A stretch of 20,646 nucleotides of DNA. Source: DASQLQ01 sp035629935. GTDB taxonomy: Bacteria; Actinomycetota; CADDZG01; WHSQ01. The stretch covers positions 1 to 20,646 of the forward strand of contig DASQLQ010000043.1 of NCBI GenBank assembly GCA_035629935.1, written 5' to 3'. The translations under genes were made by a program, and so were the position numbers. The notes under the pieces are model-generated. The model had not been told where the DNA came from and searched no databases. It worked only from the letters and a program-made list of their open reading frames with translations. Below, in pieces: positions 6,987 through 14,655 of this stretch (positions within the stretch are counted from its first letter, which is position 1; each line of letters starts with the position of its first letter).

Positions 6987-7859
6987 ATGGCCACGGGAGG
7001 TCCTCCGGCCCCGGCAGTGGGGTCGAGAGGCTCGAAGATGCTCGGCGGTGGCCGCAGTGCGGCTGTTTCGACCATCAGCACGCTCGTGTTCTTCGGCCTC
7101 TTGGCCGTCGTCATCGCACTCGCCCCCGGAAGCCGGGAGGTCGCGCACGACTTCTTTTCGTTCGATGCGATGCGCGAGGCGTTCGTAGGAACCGAAACCA
7201 CACCGTCGATCGGCTCGGCTTTCTTGCTGAACATCAAGATGTTCCTGTTCGCAGAGGTGCTGATACTCATCCTCGCCTTGGGGATCGCAGTTGTTCGCCA
7301 GATGCCGGGCCCGGTCTTCTTCCCGTTCCGTTTCCTGGCCGTCGCATACACCGATTTCTTCCGGGGGGTCCCGCTGCTGCTCGTGATCTACATCTTCGGC
7401 TTCGGCGTGCCCGGATTGCAGATCGATGGCATCTCGGATCGATCGCCCGTCGTGCTCGGTGTAGCCGCCCTGGTGCTGTCTTATTCCGCGTACGTCGCCG
7501 AGGTCTACCGATCCGGCATCGACTCGGTGCACGAGAGCCAGGTTGCGGCGGCGCGTTCACTCGGCTTGTCCCGGATGAAGGCGCTGCGCTTCGTCGTTCT
7601 GCCCCAGGCCATCAGACGAGTCATCCCGCCGTTGCTCAACGACTTCATCAGCCTGCAGAAGGACACGGCTCTGGTCGCGGTGCTCGGGCCGATCGAGGCT
7701 GCACGCGCGGCGGCGATCTACGGCGCGGACCGCTTCAACTATTCGAGCTTCGTGGTCGCGGCCGCCCTGTTCATCGCGTTGACGATCCCACTGGCGCGTT
7801 TCACCGATCATCTGATCGCCCGCGATCGCAAACGGCGGCGGGCAGGGGCTCTCGTATGA
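6987..7859 (+). CDS. ABC transporter permease (polar amino acid type)
   Basis: This is the membrane channel of the importer (HisM/GlnP-like). Hydrophobic segments lie at about residues 30-47, 85-103, 125-142, 155-172 and 250-268. The ATPase-docking EAA loop is clear at about 183-215 (ESQVAAARSLGLSRMKALRFVVLPQA). The start chosen lacks a good ribosome site, and ATCTA-N5-TAGAT (6974-6988) could form a weak hairpin reaching into the start codon; ATG at 7038 is an alternative. The N-terminus before the first membrane segment is longer than usual. Its stop overlaps the next start in ATGA (7856-7859), which indicates translational coupling with the ATPase. Confidence 0.92.
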   Translation: MATGGPPAPAVGSRGSKMLGGGRSAAVSTISTLVFFGLLAVVIALAPGSREVAHDFFSFDAMREAFVGTETTPSIGSAFLLNIKMFLFAEVLILILALGIAVVRQMPGPVFFPFRFLAVAYTDFFRGVPLLLVIYIFGFGVPGLQIDGISDRSPVVLGVAALVLSYSAYVAEVYRSGIDSVHESQVAAARSLGLSRMKALRFVVLPQAIRRVIPPLLNDFISLQKDTALVAVLGPIEAARAAAIYGADRFNYSSFVVAAALFIALTIPLARFTDHLIARDRKRRRAGALV

Positions 7860-8605
7860 GCGAACCATTGCTCCGTTTGGAAGGCGTGACCAAGAGCTTC
7901 GAGGAGCTCCAGGTGTTGCAAGGCATCGACCTGGCGCTCGCACCGCACGAGGTGGTCGCGCTGATCGGCTCCTCGGGGTCGGGGAAGTCGACATTGCTGA
8001 AGTGCGTGAACCTGATCGAACCCGTGGATGCCGGCCGGGTGTTCCTCGACTCGGTCGAGATCACGCTGGCCGGCGTGGATCAGGATGCGATCCGGGCCCA
8101 GATCGGCCTCGTGTTCCAAGCCTTCAATCTCTTCCCGCACATGTCCGTCCTCGAGAACATCACGCTTGCGCCGAGAAGGGTGAAGGGTCTCGACCGGGAG
8201 ACGTCGGAGAAGCAGGCATTGAAGCTTCTCGAGCGCTTCGGGCTTGCCGACCGACGCGACGAGTATCCGGATCGGCTGTCGGGCGGCCAGCAACAGCGCA
8301 CGGCCATAGTTCGCGCGCTCGCCATGGAGCCCAAGCTGTTGTTGCTCGATGAGGTCACGTCCGCCCTCGATCCCGAGCTGGTCGGCGAGGTCCTAACCTT
8401 GATCAAGGAGTTGGCAACGGGCGGGATGACGATGATGATTGCAACTCATGAGATGAGCTTCGCCCGTGACATCGCCGACCGGGTGTTGTTCCTGGACCAA
8501 GGGAGGATCGTGGAGGAAGGACCGCCGGACATCGTTTTCACCCGTCCACAGAACCCTCGGACCCAGGAGTTCCTTCAGCGCATCATCGAAGCGGGGCGTC
8601 TCTAG
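7856..8605 (+). CDS. ABC transporter ATP-binding protein (polar amino acid type)
   Basis: This is the cytoplasmic ATPase that powers the importer. All motifs are present: Walker A GSSGSGKST (38-46), Q-loop VFQAFNLFPH, signature LSGGQQQR (141-148), Walker B LLLLDEVTSALD (161-172, usually DEPTSALD) and switch His in ATHEM (198). At 249 residues its length is standard for GlnQ/HisP-type proteins. Its start overlaps the permease stop by four bases, and the next gene starts directly after its stop. Val replacing Pro in the DEP of Walker B is a mild oddity seen also in other family members. Confidence 0.95.
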   Translation: MSEPLLRLEGVTKSFEELQVLQGIDLALAPHEVVALIGSSGSGKSTLLKCVNLIEPVDAGRVFLDSVEITLAGVDQDAIRAQIGLVFQAFNLFPHMSVLENITLAPRRVKGLDRETSEKQALKLLERFGLADRRDEYPDRLSGGQQQRTAIVRALAMEPKLLLLDEVTSALDPELVGEVLTLIKELATGGMTMMIATHEMSFARDIADRVLFLDQGRIVEEGPPDIVFTRPQNPRTQEFLQRIIEAGRL

Positions 8606-8998
8606 ATGGGCGGAGGTCGTCGTCTCATCGTCGATGCGATGAACGTGATCGGGTCGCGCCCCGATCGGTGGTGGAACGATCCTGCACGAGCGATGCGCGA
8701 ATTCGCCGTGGTGACGGACTCGTATGCCGCGAGGACGGGGGACCGCATCACCGTCGTGTTCGACAAAGACCCCGGTTTCTTGCCTCCCATGAGCATCATC
8801 GATGTGTTGATCGCCCGCCGCAAAGGCCGCAACGCCGCTGACTACGAGATCCAGCAGATAGTTGCTGCTCTCGAGGATCCCGAGAACGTAACGGTGATCA
8901 CGTCCGACAAGCGCCTGGCCGAGAAGATCACTTCGTTGGGGGCCAAGGTGCAGGGTTCCGGCAAGTTCCGCACAGAACTGGACGAGAAACGAACCTAG
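8606..8998 (+). CDS. NYN-domain RNase, YacP/Rae1-like
   Basis: This is a small predicted ribonuclease of the PIN/NYN fold. Acidic residues placed as in the family are D10 (LIVDAMNVIG), D53 (VVFDKD), D79 (GRNAADYEI) and D101 (VITSDKRL), with N13 in the NYN signature. YacP/Rae1 proteins of Firmicutes cleave mRNA on the ribosome. The match here is to the fold and motifs; the target is unknown. The 130-residue length is slightly short for YacP (about 170). The ATG follows the ATPase stop with no gap, so it is likely co-transcribed with the transporter, though no functional link is obvious. Confidence 0.78.
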   Translation: MGGGRRLIVDAMNVIGSRPDRWWNDPARAMREFAVVTDSYAARTGDRITVVFDKDPGFLPPMSIIDVLIARRKGRNAADYEIQQIVAALEDPENVTVITSDKRLAEKITSLGAKVQGSGKFRTELDEKRT

Positions 8999-9009
8999 AA
9001 CCGGGCTAC

Positions 9010-9022
9010 TAGGCTTCTTGGT
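9010..9022 (+). promoter_or_regulatory. Possible -10 box for leaderless PAC2 gene
   Basis: TAGGCT (9010-9015) fits TANNNT and ends 7 bases before the ATG at 9023. The 24-base gap holds no ribosome site. This would allow an internal leaderless promoter in the operon, but no -35 box is seen. Confidence 0.25.
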
Positions 9023-9880
9023 ATGCCGATCTACGACGTTCTCGAGGAGCCCACAGATTCCATCGCGCCGGCCCTGATCGTCTCGTTCCAGGACTGGGTC
9101 GACGCCGGCCAGGCCGGCACGACCGCCGCGCGCCACATCGCGGAAGGGGGCCAGGTGGTCGCCCGATTCGACCCGGACGCGCTGTTCGACTTCCGCAGCC
9201 ACCGGCCCGTTCTCGACATCGTGGACGGAAGTCCCACCCGATTCGAATGGCCGGAGATGAAACTGACCCGCCGCCGTTTCCCGGAGAGAGATCTGTTCGT
9301 GCTGACGGGCCCCGAGCCCGACTTCAAGTGGAAAGGGTTCGCGACGTCGGTCCTGGACCTTGCTGTTCGCTTCGGGATCATCGAGCACGTGAGTCTTGGC
9401 GCGATCCCGTCGGCCGTTCCACACACCTCCGCGACCCCAGTGATGATGACCGCGTCGACGAAGGAGTTGATGACCGGAACGGCTTCGGTCGACGGCTTGC
9501 TTCGGGTGCCGGCCGCGGCGGTGAGTCTCGTCGAGTGGACGATGGCGAAGAGCGGTATCCCGGCGGTTGGTTTCTGGGCCCAGGTTCCTCACTACGCGGC
9601 CCCCTACGTAGCGGGTTCGATCGCCCTCGTGCGACGGGTCGAGACGCATCTGACGGTCACGATCGGTGCCGGCGATCTGGAGGAGGAGGACGCGCGTCAG
9701 CGCGTCGCCCTGCAAGAGATCATCGCCGCGAACCCCGAGGCACAGGAGTACGTCGAACGGCTCGAGGGTCTGGTGGGCGAAGAGCAGATCCCTTCCTCGG
9801 ACAACATCGGGGAAGAGGTCGAGCGGTTCCTGCGGAACCGCCCGGGGGAGGAACGGGGGCCGAACCCCTTTAGCCCGTGA
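9023..9880 (+). CDS. PAC2 family protein (proteasome assembly chaperone-like)
   Basis: PAC2 proteins are related to eukaryotic proteasome assembly chaperones and are common in actinobacteria, where their role is not settled. Recognisable segments are ALIVSFQDWVDAGQAGTTAARHI near the N-terminus, a central VLTGPEPDFKW strand, VSLGAIPSAVPHTSATPVMMT, VEWTMAKSGIPAVGFWAQVPHYAA and the C-terminal helical region with a coiled-coil-like LQEIIAANPEAQEYVERLE. Length 285 is typical. No ribosome site is visible before the ATG, so leaderless translation is possible. The GTG of the next gene overlaps its stop by four bases (GTGA). Confidence 0.85.
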   Translation: MPIYDVLEEPTDSIAPALIVSFQDWVDAGQAGTTAARHIAEGGQVVARFDPDALFDFRSHRPVLDIVDGSPTRFEWPEMKLTRRRFPERDLFVLTGPEPDFKWKGFATSVLDLAVRFGIIEHVSLGAIPSAVPHTSATPVMMTASTKELMTGTASVDGLLRVPAAAVSLVEWTMAKSGIPAVGFWAQVPHYAAPYVAGSIALVRRVETHLTVTIGAGDLEEEDARQRVALQEIIAANPEAQEYVERLEGLVGEEQIPSSDNIGEEVERFLRNRPGEERGPNPFSP

Positions 9881-10608
9881 CCGTTCCGTGGTCTCGTTTC
9901 GTTGCCCTAGGTGACTCTCTCACGGAGGGGATCGGCGATCCCACCCGAGCGGGTTTGCTCGGCTGGGCCGACCGACTCGTCGCACACTTGCGTGCATCGC
10001 ACCCGAACCTCCAGTACTGGAACCTCGCTAGGCGCTCGTTGACGACAAGGGAGGCACGCGACCAGCAACTGGACCGCGCTCTCGAGCTGAACCCCGACCT
10101 GGCGAGCGTTGCCGTTGGTATGAACGACATCCTCGGCCCAGACTTCGACATGGAGATATATCGGGACGACCTCGCTTCGATCGTCAAACCATTGCGGGAC
10201 TCCGGCGCCACGGTTCTGACGGGAACGTTCCCCGCGACCCTTCCGGCTCTAAGGCTGATGCCTCGCGATAAAGCTCGCAAGTATCGATCTCGACTGCATC
10301 AAGCGAGCGTTGCGGTGCGCCGGGTCGCCGACGCGCACGGGGCGTTGTGCATGGATGCGCCGGATGGTTGGCGCTACACGATGTCGGAGTGCAGCATCGA
10401 CGGATGTCATCCGAACGCACGCGGCCACGTGCACATCGCTCAGCTCGCGCTGGATGCTCTTAGTCGTGAGGCGGGCATCGATCCTGCCCACATCGGCCGC
10501 GACGGATGCAGGTGGGTCTCGACCAGCGCCCGCCATCTCCGCTGGCTCACCACGCAGGGTTACCTACACAAGGCGCCGGCGTGGGCACGCCGGATGAGTA
10601 GGGCTTAG
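9877..10608 (+). CDS. SGNH/GDSL-family hydrolase
   Basis: This is a predicted cytoplasmic esterase or lipase; no signal peptide is seen. SGNH blocks are clear: ALGDSLTEG (nucleophile S14), the Asn block GMNDILG (N83) and DGCHPN (D175, H178). The Gly block is less plain (around NLARRSL). The protein has 243 residues, with a basic tail of about 45 residues after the catalytic core. It starts at GTG overlapping the PAC2 stop (9877-9880), so translation is probably coupled. The substrate is not predictable. It is the last gene of the run starting at typA. Confidence 0.9.
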   Translation: MTVPWSRFVALGDSLTEGIGDPTRAGLLGWADRLVAHLRASHPNLQYWNLARRSLTTREARDQQLDRALELNPDLASVAVGMNDILGPDFDMEIYRDDLASIVKPLRDSGATVLTGTFPATLPALRLMPRDKARKYRSRLHQASVAVRRVADAHGALCMDAPDGWRYTMSECSIDGCHPNARGHVHIAQLALDALSREAGIDPAHIGRDGCRWVSTSARHLRWLTTQGYLHKAPAWARRMSRA

Positions 10609-10647
10609 CCGCTCAACGGGGCCGGATCGTCGCATATCGCTGGATGG

Positions 10648-10659
10648 TACTATTTCACC
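10648..10659 (+). promoter_or_regulatory. Candidate leaderless promoter of the DUF4395-thioredoxin gene
   Basis: TACTAT (10648-10653) matches TANNNT and ends six bases before the GTG at 10660, which is where transcription would begin. No ribosome site precedes that GTG. No -35 box is evident. Confidence 0.35.
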
Positions 10660-11418
10660 GTGCAAATAGTGGAAAAGACCCGGAGCGAGCCCCAAGAAAC
10701 GATTGGGAAGGCGATGGGCTCGGCCATCGCCAGAAACAGAACGGCGGATCCGTACCGGGATACGGACGTCATCGACGAGCGCGCTCCGCGTTTCAACCAG
10801 GGGGTTGTCGCTTCGATGTGCCTGCTGGCCGTGGCGACCGGTGCGTGGTGGGTGGCGTCGATCATGGGCGCGCAGCTCGCTATCGGTCTGCTGTTCGGCC
10901 GTCGGTACTGCGTGACATGCCTCTTCTATTTCGAAGTCCTCCAGCCACGTTTCGGGGAGGGGCCGATCGAAGACGCGCGGCCCCCGCGCTTCGCGAACAT
11001 CCTGGGTGCGACCTTTCTGCTCTCCGCAACGGCACTTCACCTTGCCGGACTTCACACGGCCGGGTGGTTCCTGATCGGGATGGTGGCGACGCTCGCGACG
11101 CTTGCTGTGGTCACCGGCTTCTGCATGGGATGCACGATGTACAGGGTCATCTCACGTCTTCGAGGTGTCCGTCCGGGCCATCACGATCAGGTCGACCTCA
11201 CCGACTTCGGTGTCGATTCCGATGCCGTTATCCAGTTCACGCATCCGTTGTGCAGCGACTGCCGCGAGTTGGAGCAGCACCTGAGTGCCACAGAGGACAA
11301 GGTGGTTCTGGTCGACGTGTCGCAACGCCGGGACCTGGCGCGCAAGTACCACGTAGACGTGGTTCCGTTCGCCCTGCGCGTGTCCAATGGGGGCCGCGTC
11401 GTGGAGCGCCTCGCCTAG
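10660..11418 (+). CDS. DUF4395 membrane protein fused to a thioredoxin-like domain
   Basis: Residues about 36-168 match DUF4395, an actinobacterial membrane family: DERAPRFNQ, hydrophobic spans around 48-62, 66-82, 112-130 and 135-155, the EDARPPRFA loop, and the hallmark GFCMGCTMY. Residues about 185-252 form a short thioredoxin-like domain: VIQFTHPLCSDCRELEQHL, VVLVDVS, and the probable cis-Pro in VDVVPFALRV. There are three CxxC pairs: C84/C87, C155/C158 and C198/C201. DUF4395 genes often neighbour thioredoxin genes; here the two are one protein, which suggests thiol electron transfer at the membrane. The GTG start is chosen because of the -10 box just upstream; ATG at 10714 (after GGGAAGG) is an alternative. 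It shares its stop CTAG with the convergent hydrolase gene. Confidence 0.75.
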   Translation: MQIVEKTRSEPQETIGKAMGSAIARNRTADPYRDTDVIDERAPRFNQGVVASMCLLAVATGAWWVASIMGAQLAIGLLFGRRYCVTCLFYFEVLQPRFGEGPIEDARPPRFANILGATFLLSATALHLAGLHTAGWFLIGMVATLATLAVVTGFCMGCTMYRVISRLRGVRPGHHDQVDLTDFGVDSDAVIQFTHPLCSDCRELEQHLSATEDKVVLVDVSQRRDLARKYHVDVVPFALRVSNGGRVVERLA

Positions 11419-12386
11419 CCCTTTTCTGCTGCCGGCTCCCAGGTCGCAGGCGGGCCATCCTTCAACGCATGATTCCTTAGAACGTCGAGGGAAAGCTGTG
11501 CCGGCTCCGTCGAGTTGATGAAGTCGAGCAGCACTTCGGCGAACCGCCGTGGTTCCTGCTCCTGTGGGAAGTGGCCGCTCTCGTGGAAGATCTCGAGGCG
11601 ACTGCCGGGCATCATCTCGTGCGCAGCGATCCCATGCGCCACAGGGATGATCCGGTCTCTGCGGCCCCAGATGACCATGGTCGGCAACTCGGCTGCGAGA
11701 TACAGACGGTCGCGGGCGTCGATCCGTTGCCCGCGCAGGTCCATCACGCTGCGAGCCGTGGCGACGAATGCACGACGTGCGTCCCGATCCCGAAGGGACA
11801 GGAAGTGGTGCGCGATGCCGGGAGGCACGCGCAGCGCGGGGAGTCCGACCTTGCGCATCTGGCGCATGGCGCCTCGAGCGATGCTCTGAGCCCGGTCGCT
11901 GGTTGCGAGGTTGATCACCAAGTCGGAGCCGGGGAGCGTGGCCGCTCTGAGCAGGGAAGTGACCTCGGGCCCGAGACCCCCGCTATCGACGAGCACCAAA
12001 CGCTGGCATCTTTCGGGGTACTGGTAGGCGAATTGCATAGCGATACCGCCGCCCAACGAATGGCCCACGATCGTCGCCGAAGGGATGTCGAGCGCTTCCA
12101 TCAGGTCTCTGAGCCCAGTGGCGAAGGCGCCTAAGGAATAGTCACCCCGCGGTTTCGTGGAGCGACCGTGGCCCAGGAGGTCGGGCGCAACGGCCATGCA
12201 GCCCCTGCCGACTTCGGGAAGCACTCCGTTCCACGTGTCGAAGCTGCCGGCGATCCCGTGGATCAGAAGGACGGGTTGTCCATCGCCGCACCGGTGGAAC
12301 ACCACTTCGTTCCCGTGCCAGCGAAGGACCTGAGTAGGTACATCTATCTCGGTAACGTCTTTAACCGTTTGGGCTTCCGTTTTCAT
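11415..12386 (-). CDS. Alpha/beta-fold hydrolase (probable esterase)
   Basis: This is a predicted cytoplasmic ester hydrolase of 323 residues. The triad is readable: nucleophile S110 in VGHSLGGG, D244 in VIWGRRDRIIP, and H272 in FHESGHFPQ; the oxyanion loop is LLIHGIAGSFDTW. The start at 12386 follows AGAGGTG by 8 bases and overlaps the stop of the upstream monooxygenase in ATGA, so translation is coupled. A Baeyer-Villiger enzyme turns ketones into esters or lactones and such operons often carry the hydrolase that opens the product; that is the likely role here, by context. It ends on a CTAG that is also the stop of the convergent DUF4395 gene. Confidence 0.9.
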   Translation of the reverse strand: MKTEAQTVKDVTEIDVPTQVLRWHGNEVVFHRCGDGQPVLLIHGIAGSFDTWNGVLPEVGRGCMAVAPDLLGHGRSTKPRGDYSLGAFATGLRDLMEALDIPSATIVGHSLGGGIAMQFAYQYPERCQRLVLVDSGGLGPEVTSLLRAATLPGSDLVINLATSDRAQSIARGAMRQMRKVGLPALRVPPGIAHHFLSLRDRDARRAFVATARSVMDLRGQRIDARDRLYLAAELPTMVIWGRRDRIIPVAHGIAAHEMMPGSRLEIFHESGHFPQEQEPRRFAEVLLDFINSTEPAQLSLDVLRNHALKDGPPATWEPAAEKG

Positions 12387-13948
12387 GCGTTGACACCTCT
12401 CAGTTGGGATGCGTGTGAGCGCTCGTGATGCGGGGGCCGCGCTTCGTAGTTGGCGGGGTCGAACCGGTGCAGCTCCTTCCTGAACATGAACGTAAACGTG
12501 GGCCACAGCGTCGTGTTGCGGCCACGCTCATCCAGATACCAGCTTGCGCACCCGCCGGCGTTCCACACCGTCTTCTGCAGATCCTTCTGTAGCCGGGCGT
12601 TGTATAGATCCTGAACGTCGAGGCGCGGCTCGATCTCGCCGACCCCATGGCGCTTCATCTGGCGCAGGCCATCGACCAGGTAGCGGACCTGGGCTTCGAT
12701 CATGAGCACGATCGATGTGTGCCCGAGCCCCGTGTTCGGACCGACGAGGAAGAAGAGGTTGGGGAAGCCGGCGATCGCTATCCCGTGCAGAGCCGACATG
12801 CTCGTCGAGCTCCAATGCTCTCTAAGTGTTCGCCCATCGCGGCCCCAGACACGTTCGGCAACCGGCGGATCGGTCACGTGGAACCCGGTGCCGAAGATGA
12901 TCGTGTCGACGGGATGCTCTACTCGGTTCCCCTCCGCGTCGGCCGTGACGATCGCCTCCGGCAGCACCTCGACGATCGGGTCCGTTTCAACGTGAACGTT
13001 CGGTTGAGTAAGGGCGGGGTAATACGTGTTGCTCATGAGCACTCGCTTGCAACCCAGGCGGTAGTGCGGCCTCAGCTTCTTGCGCAGGACTGGGTCCGGC
13101 ACCTGCTTGTGGAGGAACCTGAGTGCTTGCTTCTCGACGAAGCGCATGATGTCGGGCTTCATCGCGAAGCCGACGATCCACGTTTCGCGCGACCAGTAGA
13201 TCGCCGAGCGAGCGACGCGCTGTGCGCCCGGGATGTGTCGATAGATCCAGCGCTCGAGCCGGCTGATGCTGCGGTCGCGGCGGGGGAGCACCCACGGAGC
13301 CGTGCGTTGGAACAACGTCATGTGTGCCGCGGCACTCTGGACGTGTGGGACGAACTGGATCGCCGACGCACCCGTGCCGATCACCGCGACGCGTTTGCCG
13401 GTGAGGTCGTGGTCGTGACGCCAGGTCGCGGAGTGAAACGTGGTGCCGGCGAAGGATTCGAGTCCCGGGATGTTCGGGATCGCAGGTTCGGACAGTCCAC
13501 CGGTGCCCGAGATCAGGATGTTCGCGCTGAGGGGGCCGCGTGCCGTCTCGAGCTGCCACCGTTGTTGGCCCGCATCCCAGCGAGCGGAGCGGACCTCGGC
13601 ATCGAATCGGATCCGGGGAAGGATGCCCGCATCCCGAGCGGTGCGTTTCAAGTAGTCGTAGATCTCTTCCTGGGGCGAGAAGGCCTGGGTCCAGTCCGGG
13701 TTGGGTGCGAACGAGAACGAGTAGAGATGACTCGGGACGTCGCACTCGCATCCGGGGTAGGAGTTGTCGCGCCACGTGCCGCCCAGGTCCGACGCTTTCT
13801 CGAGCACGACGAACTCGCGGCCCTCTGTGGCCAAGGCGATGGCTGCGGCGAGCCCGGCGAAGCCACTGCCGACGATCACGATGTCGACATGGCTCGGCAG
13901 ATCGGCCGCGATCGGCTCGCGCTCGATCGCTTCTGCCCGGACTGCCAC
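12383..13948 (-). CDS. Flavin-containing (Baeyer-Villiger type) monooxygenase
   Basis: This is an FAD- and NADPH-dependent enzyme that inserts oxygen into ketones. Features are the FAD-binding GSGFAG (27-32) after DIVIVG, GGTW (56-59), the Baeyer-Villiger fingerprint FAGTTFHSATWR (166-177, F-x-G-x3-H-x3-W), the NADPH-binding GTGASA (191-196) and the ATG-like FGTGFH near 350. The fingerprint's last position is Arg where Pro or Asp is common. Length 521 is normal. The start is GTG with GGGGAGG 7 bases upstream. It heads a two-gene operon with the hydrolase, and a TetR gene is divergent over a 74-base gap with operator-like sites. The substrate is not readable. Confidence 0.92.
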   Translation of the reverse strand: MAVRAEAIEREPIAADLPSHVDIVIVGSGFAGLAAAIALATEGREFVVLEKASDLGGTWRDNSYPGCECDVPSHLYSFSFAPNPDWTQAFSPQEEIYDYLKRTARDAGILPRIRFDAEVRSARWDAGQQRWQLETARGPLSANILISGTGGLSEPAIPNIPGLESFAGTTFHSATWRHDHDLTGKRVAVIGTGASAIQFVPHVQSAAAHMTLFQRTAPWVLPRRDRSISRLERWIYRHIPGAQRVARSAIYWSRETWIVGFAMKPDIMRFVEKQALRFLHKQVPDPVLRKKLRPHYRLGCKRVLMSNTYYPALTQPNVHVETDPIVEVLPEAIVTADAEGNRVEHPVDTIIFGTGFHVTDPPVAERVWGRDGRTLREHWSSTSMSALHGIAIAGFPNLFFLVGPNTGLGHTSIVLMIEAQVRYLVDGLRQMKRHGVGEIEPRLDVQDLYNARLQKDLQKTVWNAGGCASWYLDERGRNTTLWPTFTFMFRKELHRFDPANYEARPPHHERSHASQLRGVNA

Positions 13949-13971
13949 CGATAACCTCCCCAGCGCTAACT

Positions 13972-14016
13972 TTACCGTCGGTAACTATGGTACCAGTAAG
14001 TTACTCGGTGTAAACT
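13972..14016. promoter_or_regulatory. Operator/promoter region between TetR and monooxygenase genes
   Basis: Two 13-base sites share TTAC-N5-GTAA: TTACCGTCGGTAA (13972-13984, a perfect inverted repeat around one base) and TTACTCGGTGTAA (14001-14013, outer four bases symmetric). Their starts are 29 bases apart. Between them is the palindrome TGGTACCA (13988-13995). TAAACT (14011-14016) overlaps the second site and ends six bases before the TetR ATG, so it could be the -10 of a leaderless TetR transcript that the regulator itself blocks. The layout is typical for TetR autoregulation plus control of the divergent operon. Confidence 0.6.
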
Positions 14017-14022
14017 TAGGCC

Positions 14023-14646
14023 ATGACCGTCACTTCTCCGCCTCGCAGGCGGATGCCCCGGGACCAGCGCAACCAGCAGCTGATAGCGGTCGCCGAGACG
14101 GTTTTTGCCGAGCGAGGCATCGCGGCCACCTCGATGGAGGAGATCGCCGAGCGGGCCGGGGTGACCAAGCCGATCCTCTACACACACTTCGGCTCGAAGG
14201 ATGGGCTGCTTGCGGCGGTGATCGCCCGGGCTGGTACCGACCTGGGTGCAGCGGTCGAGGGAGCAGTGGCCGGCGCCGCCGGCCCTGAGGACGCGTTCGC
14301 ACGCGGCTTGCTCGCTTACTTCACGTTTATGGATCAACACAGGGCGGCGTGGCTGGCCCTTCTGACCGAAACGACGACGAACAGCGCGGCCGCCGAGGCT
14401 CTGGAAGGCATCCGCGAGGACCGAGCGCGGTTCATCGCAGCTCTGATCGGTGCAGAGGTGCCGGGCAGCGACGATGTCACCGCGATGACCTACGCACAGG
14501 TGGTGATCGGTGCATGCGAGCGTTTGGCGACCGCTCCACAGCGGGGCGCAGCGTCCGCACCCGACGCGCTCACCTCACAGTTGATGGACGTTATCTGGTT
14601 GGGTTTTCGTTCGATCCGATCGGGAGACCGCTGGGAAAACCGTTAA
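14023..14646 (+). CDS. TetR/AcrR-family transcriptional regulator
   Basis: This is a DNA-binding repressor of 207 residues. The N-terminal helix-turn-helix is clear at about 14-62: QLIAVAETVFAERGIAATSMEEIAERAGVTKPILYTHFGSKDGLL. The C-terminal ligand domain is helical and not specific enough to name an inducer. Divergent to the monooxygenase-hydrolase operon, it very likely controls it; the ketone, ester or a related compound may be the inducer. There is no ribosome site before the ATG, and a -10-like TAAACT ends six bases upstream, suggesting a leaderless mRNA. Its stop lies 9 bases from the stop of the convergent miniprotein gene. Confidence 0.93.
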   Translation: MTVTSPPRRRMPRDQRNQQLIAVAETVFAERGIAATSMEEIAERAGVTKPILYTHFGSKDGLLAAVIARAGTDLGAAVEGAVAGAAGPEDAFARGLLAYFTFMDQHRAAWLALLTETTTNSAAAEALEGIREDRARFIAALIGAEVPGSDDVTAMTYAQVVIGACERLATAPQRGAASAPDALTSQLMDVIWLGFRSIRSGDRWENR

Positions 14647-14655
14647 GCGGGGCCG

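Noticed and set aside
12647..13954. Long open frame on the plus strand opposite the monooxygenase (also 8393-9715, 4903-6042 and 14922-16178 on the minus strand)
   Set aside because: All lie antisense to well-recognised genes, lack ribosome sites and have Arg/His/Pro-heavy translations typical of the opposite strand of high-GC coding DNA.
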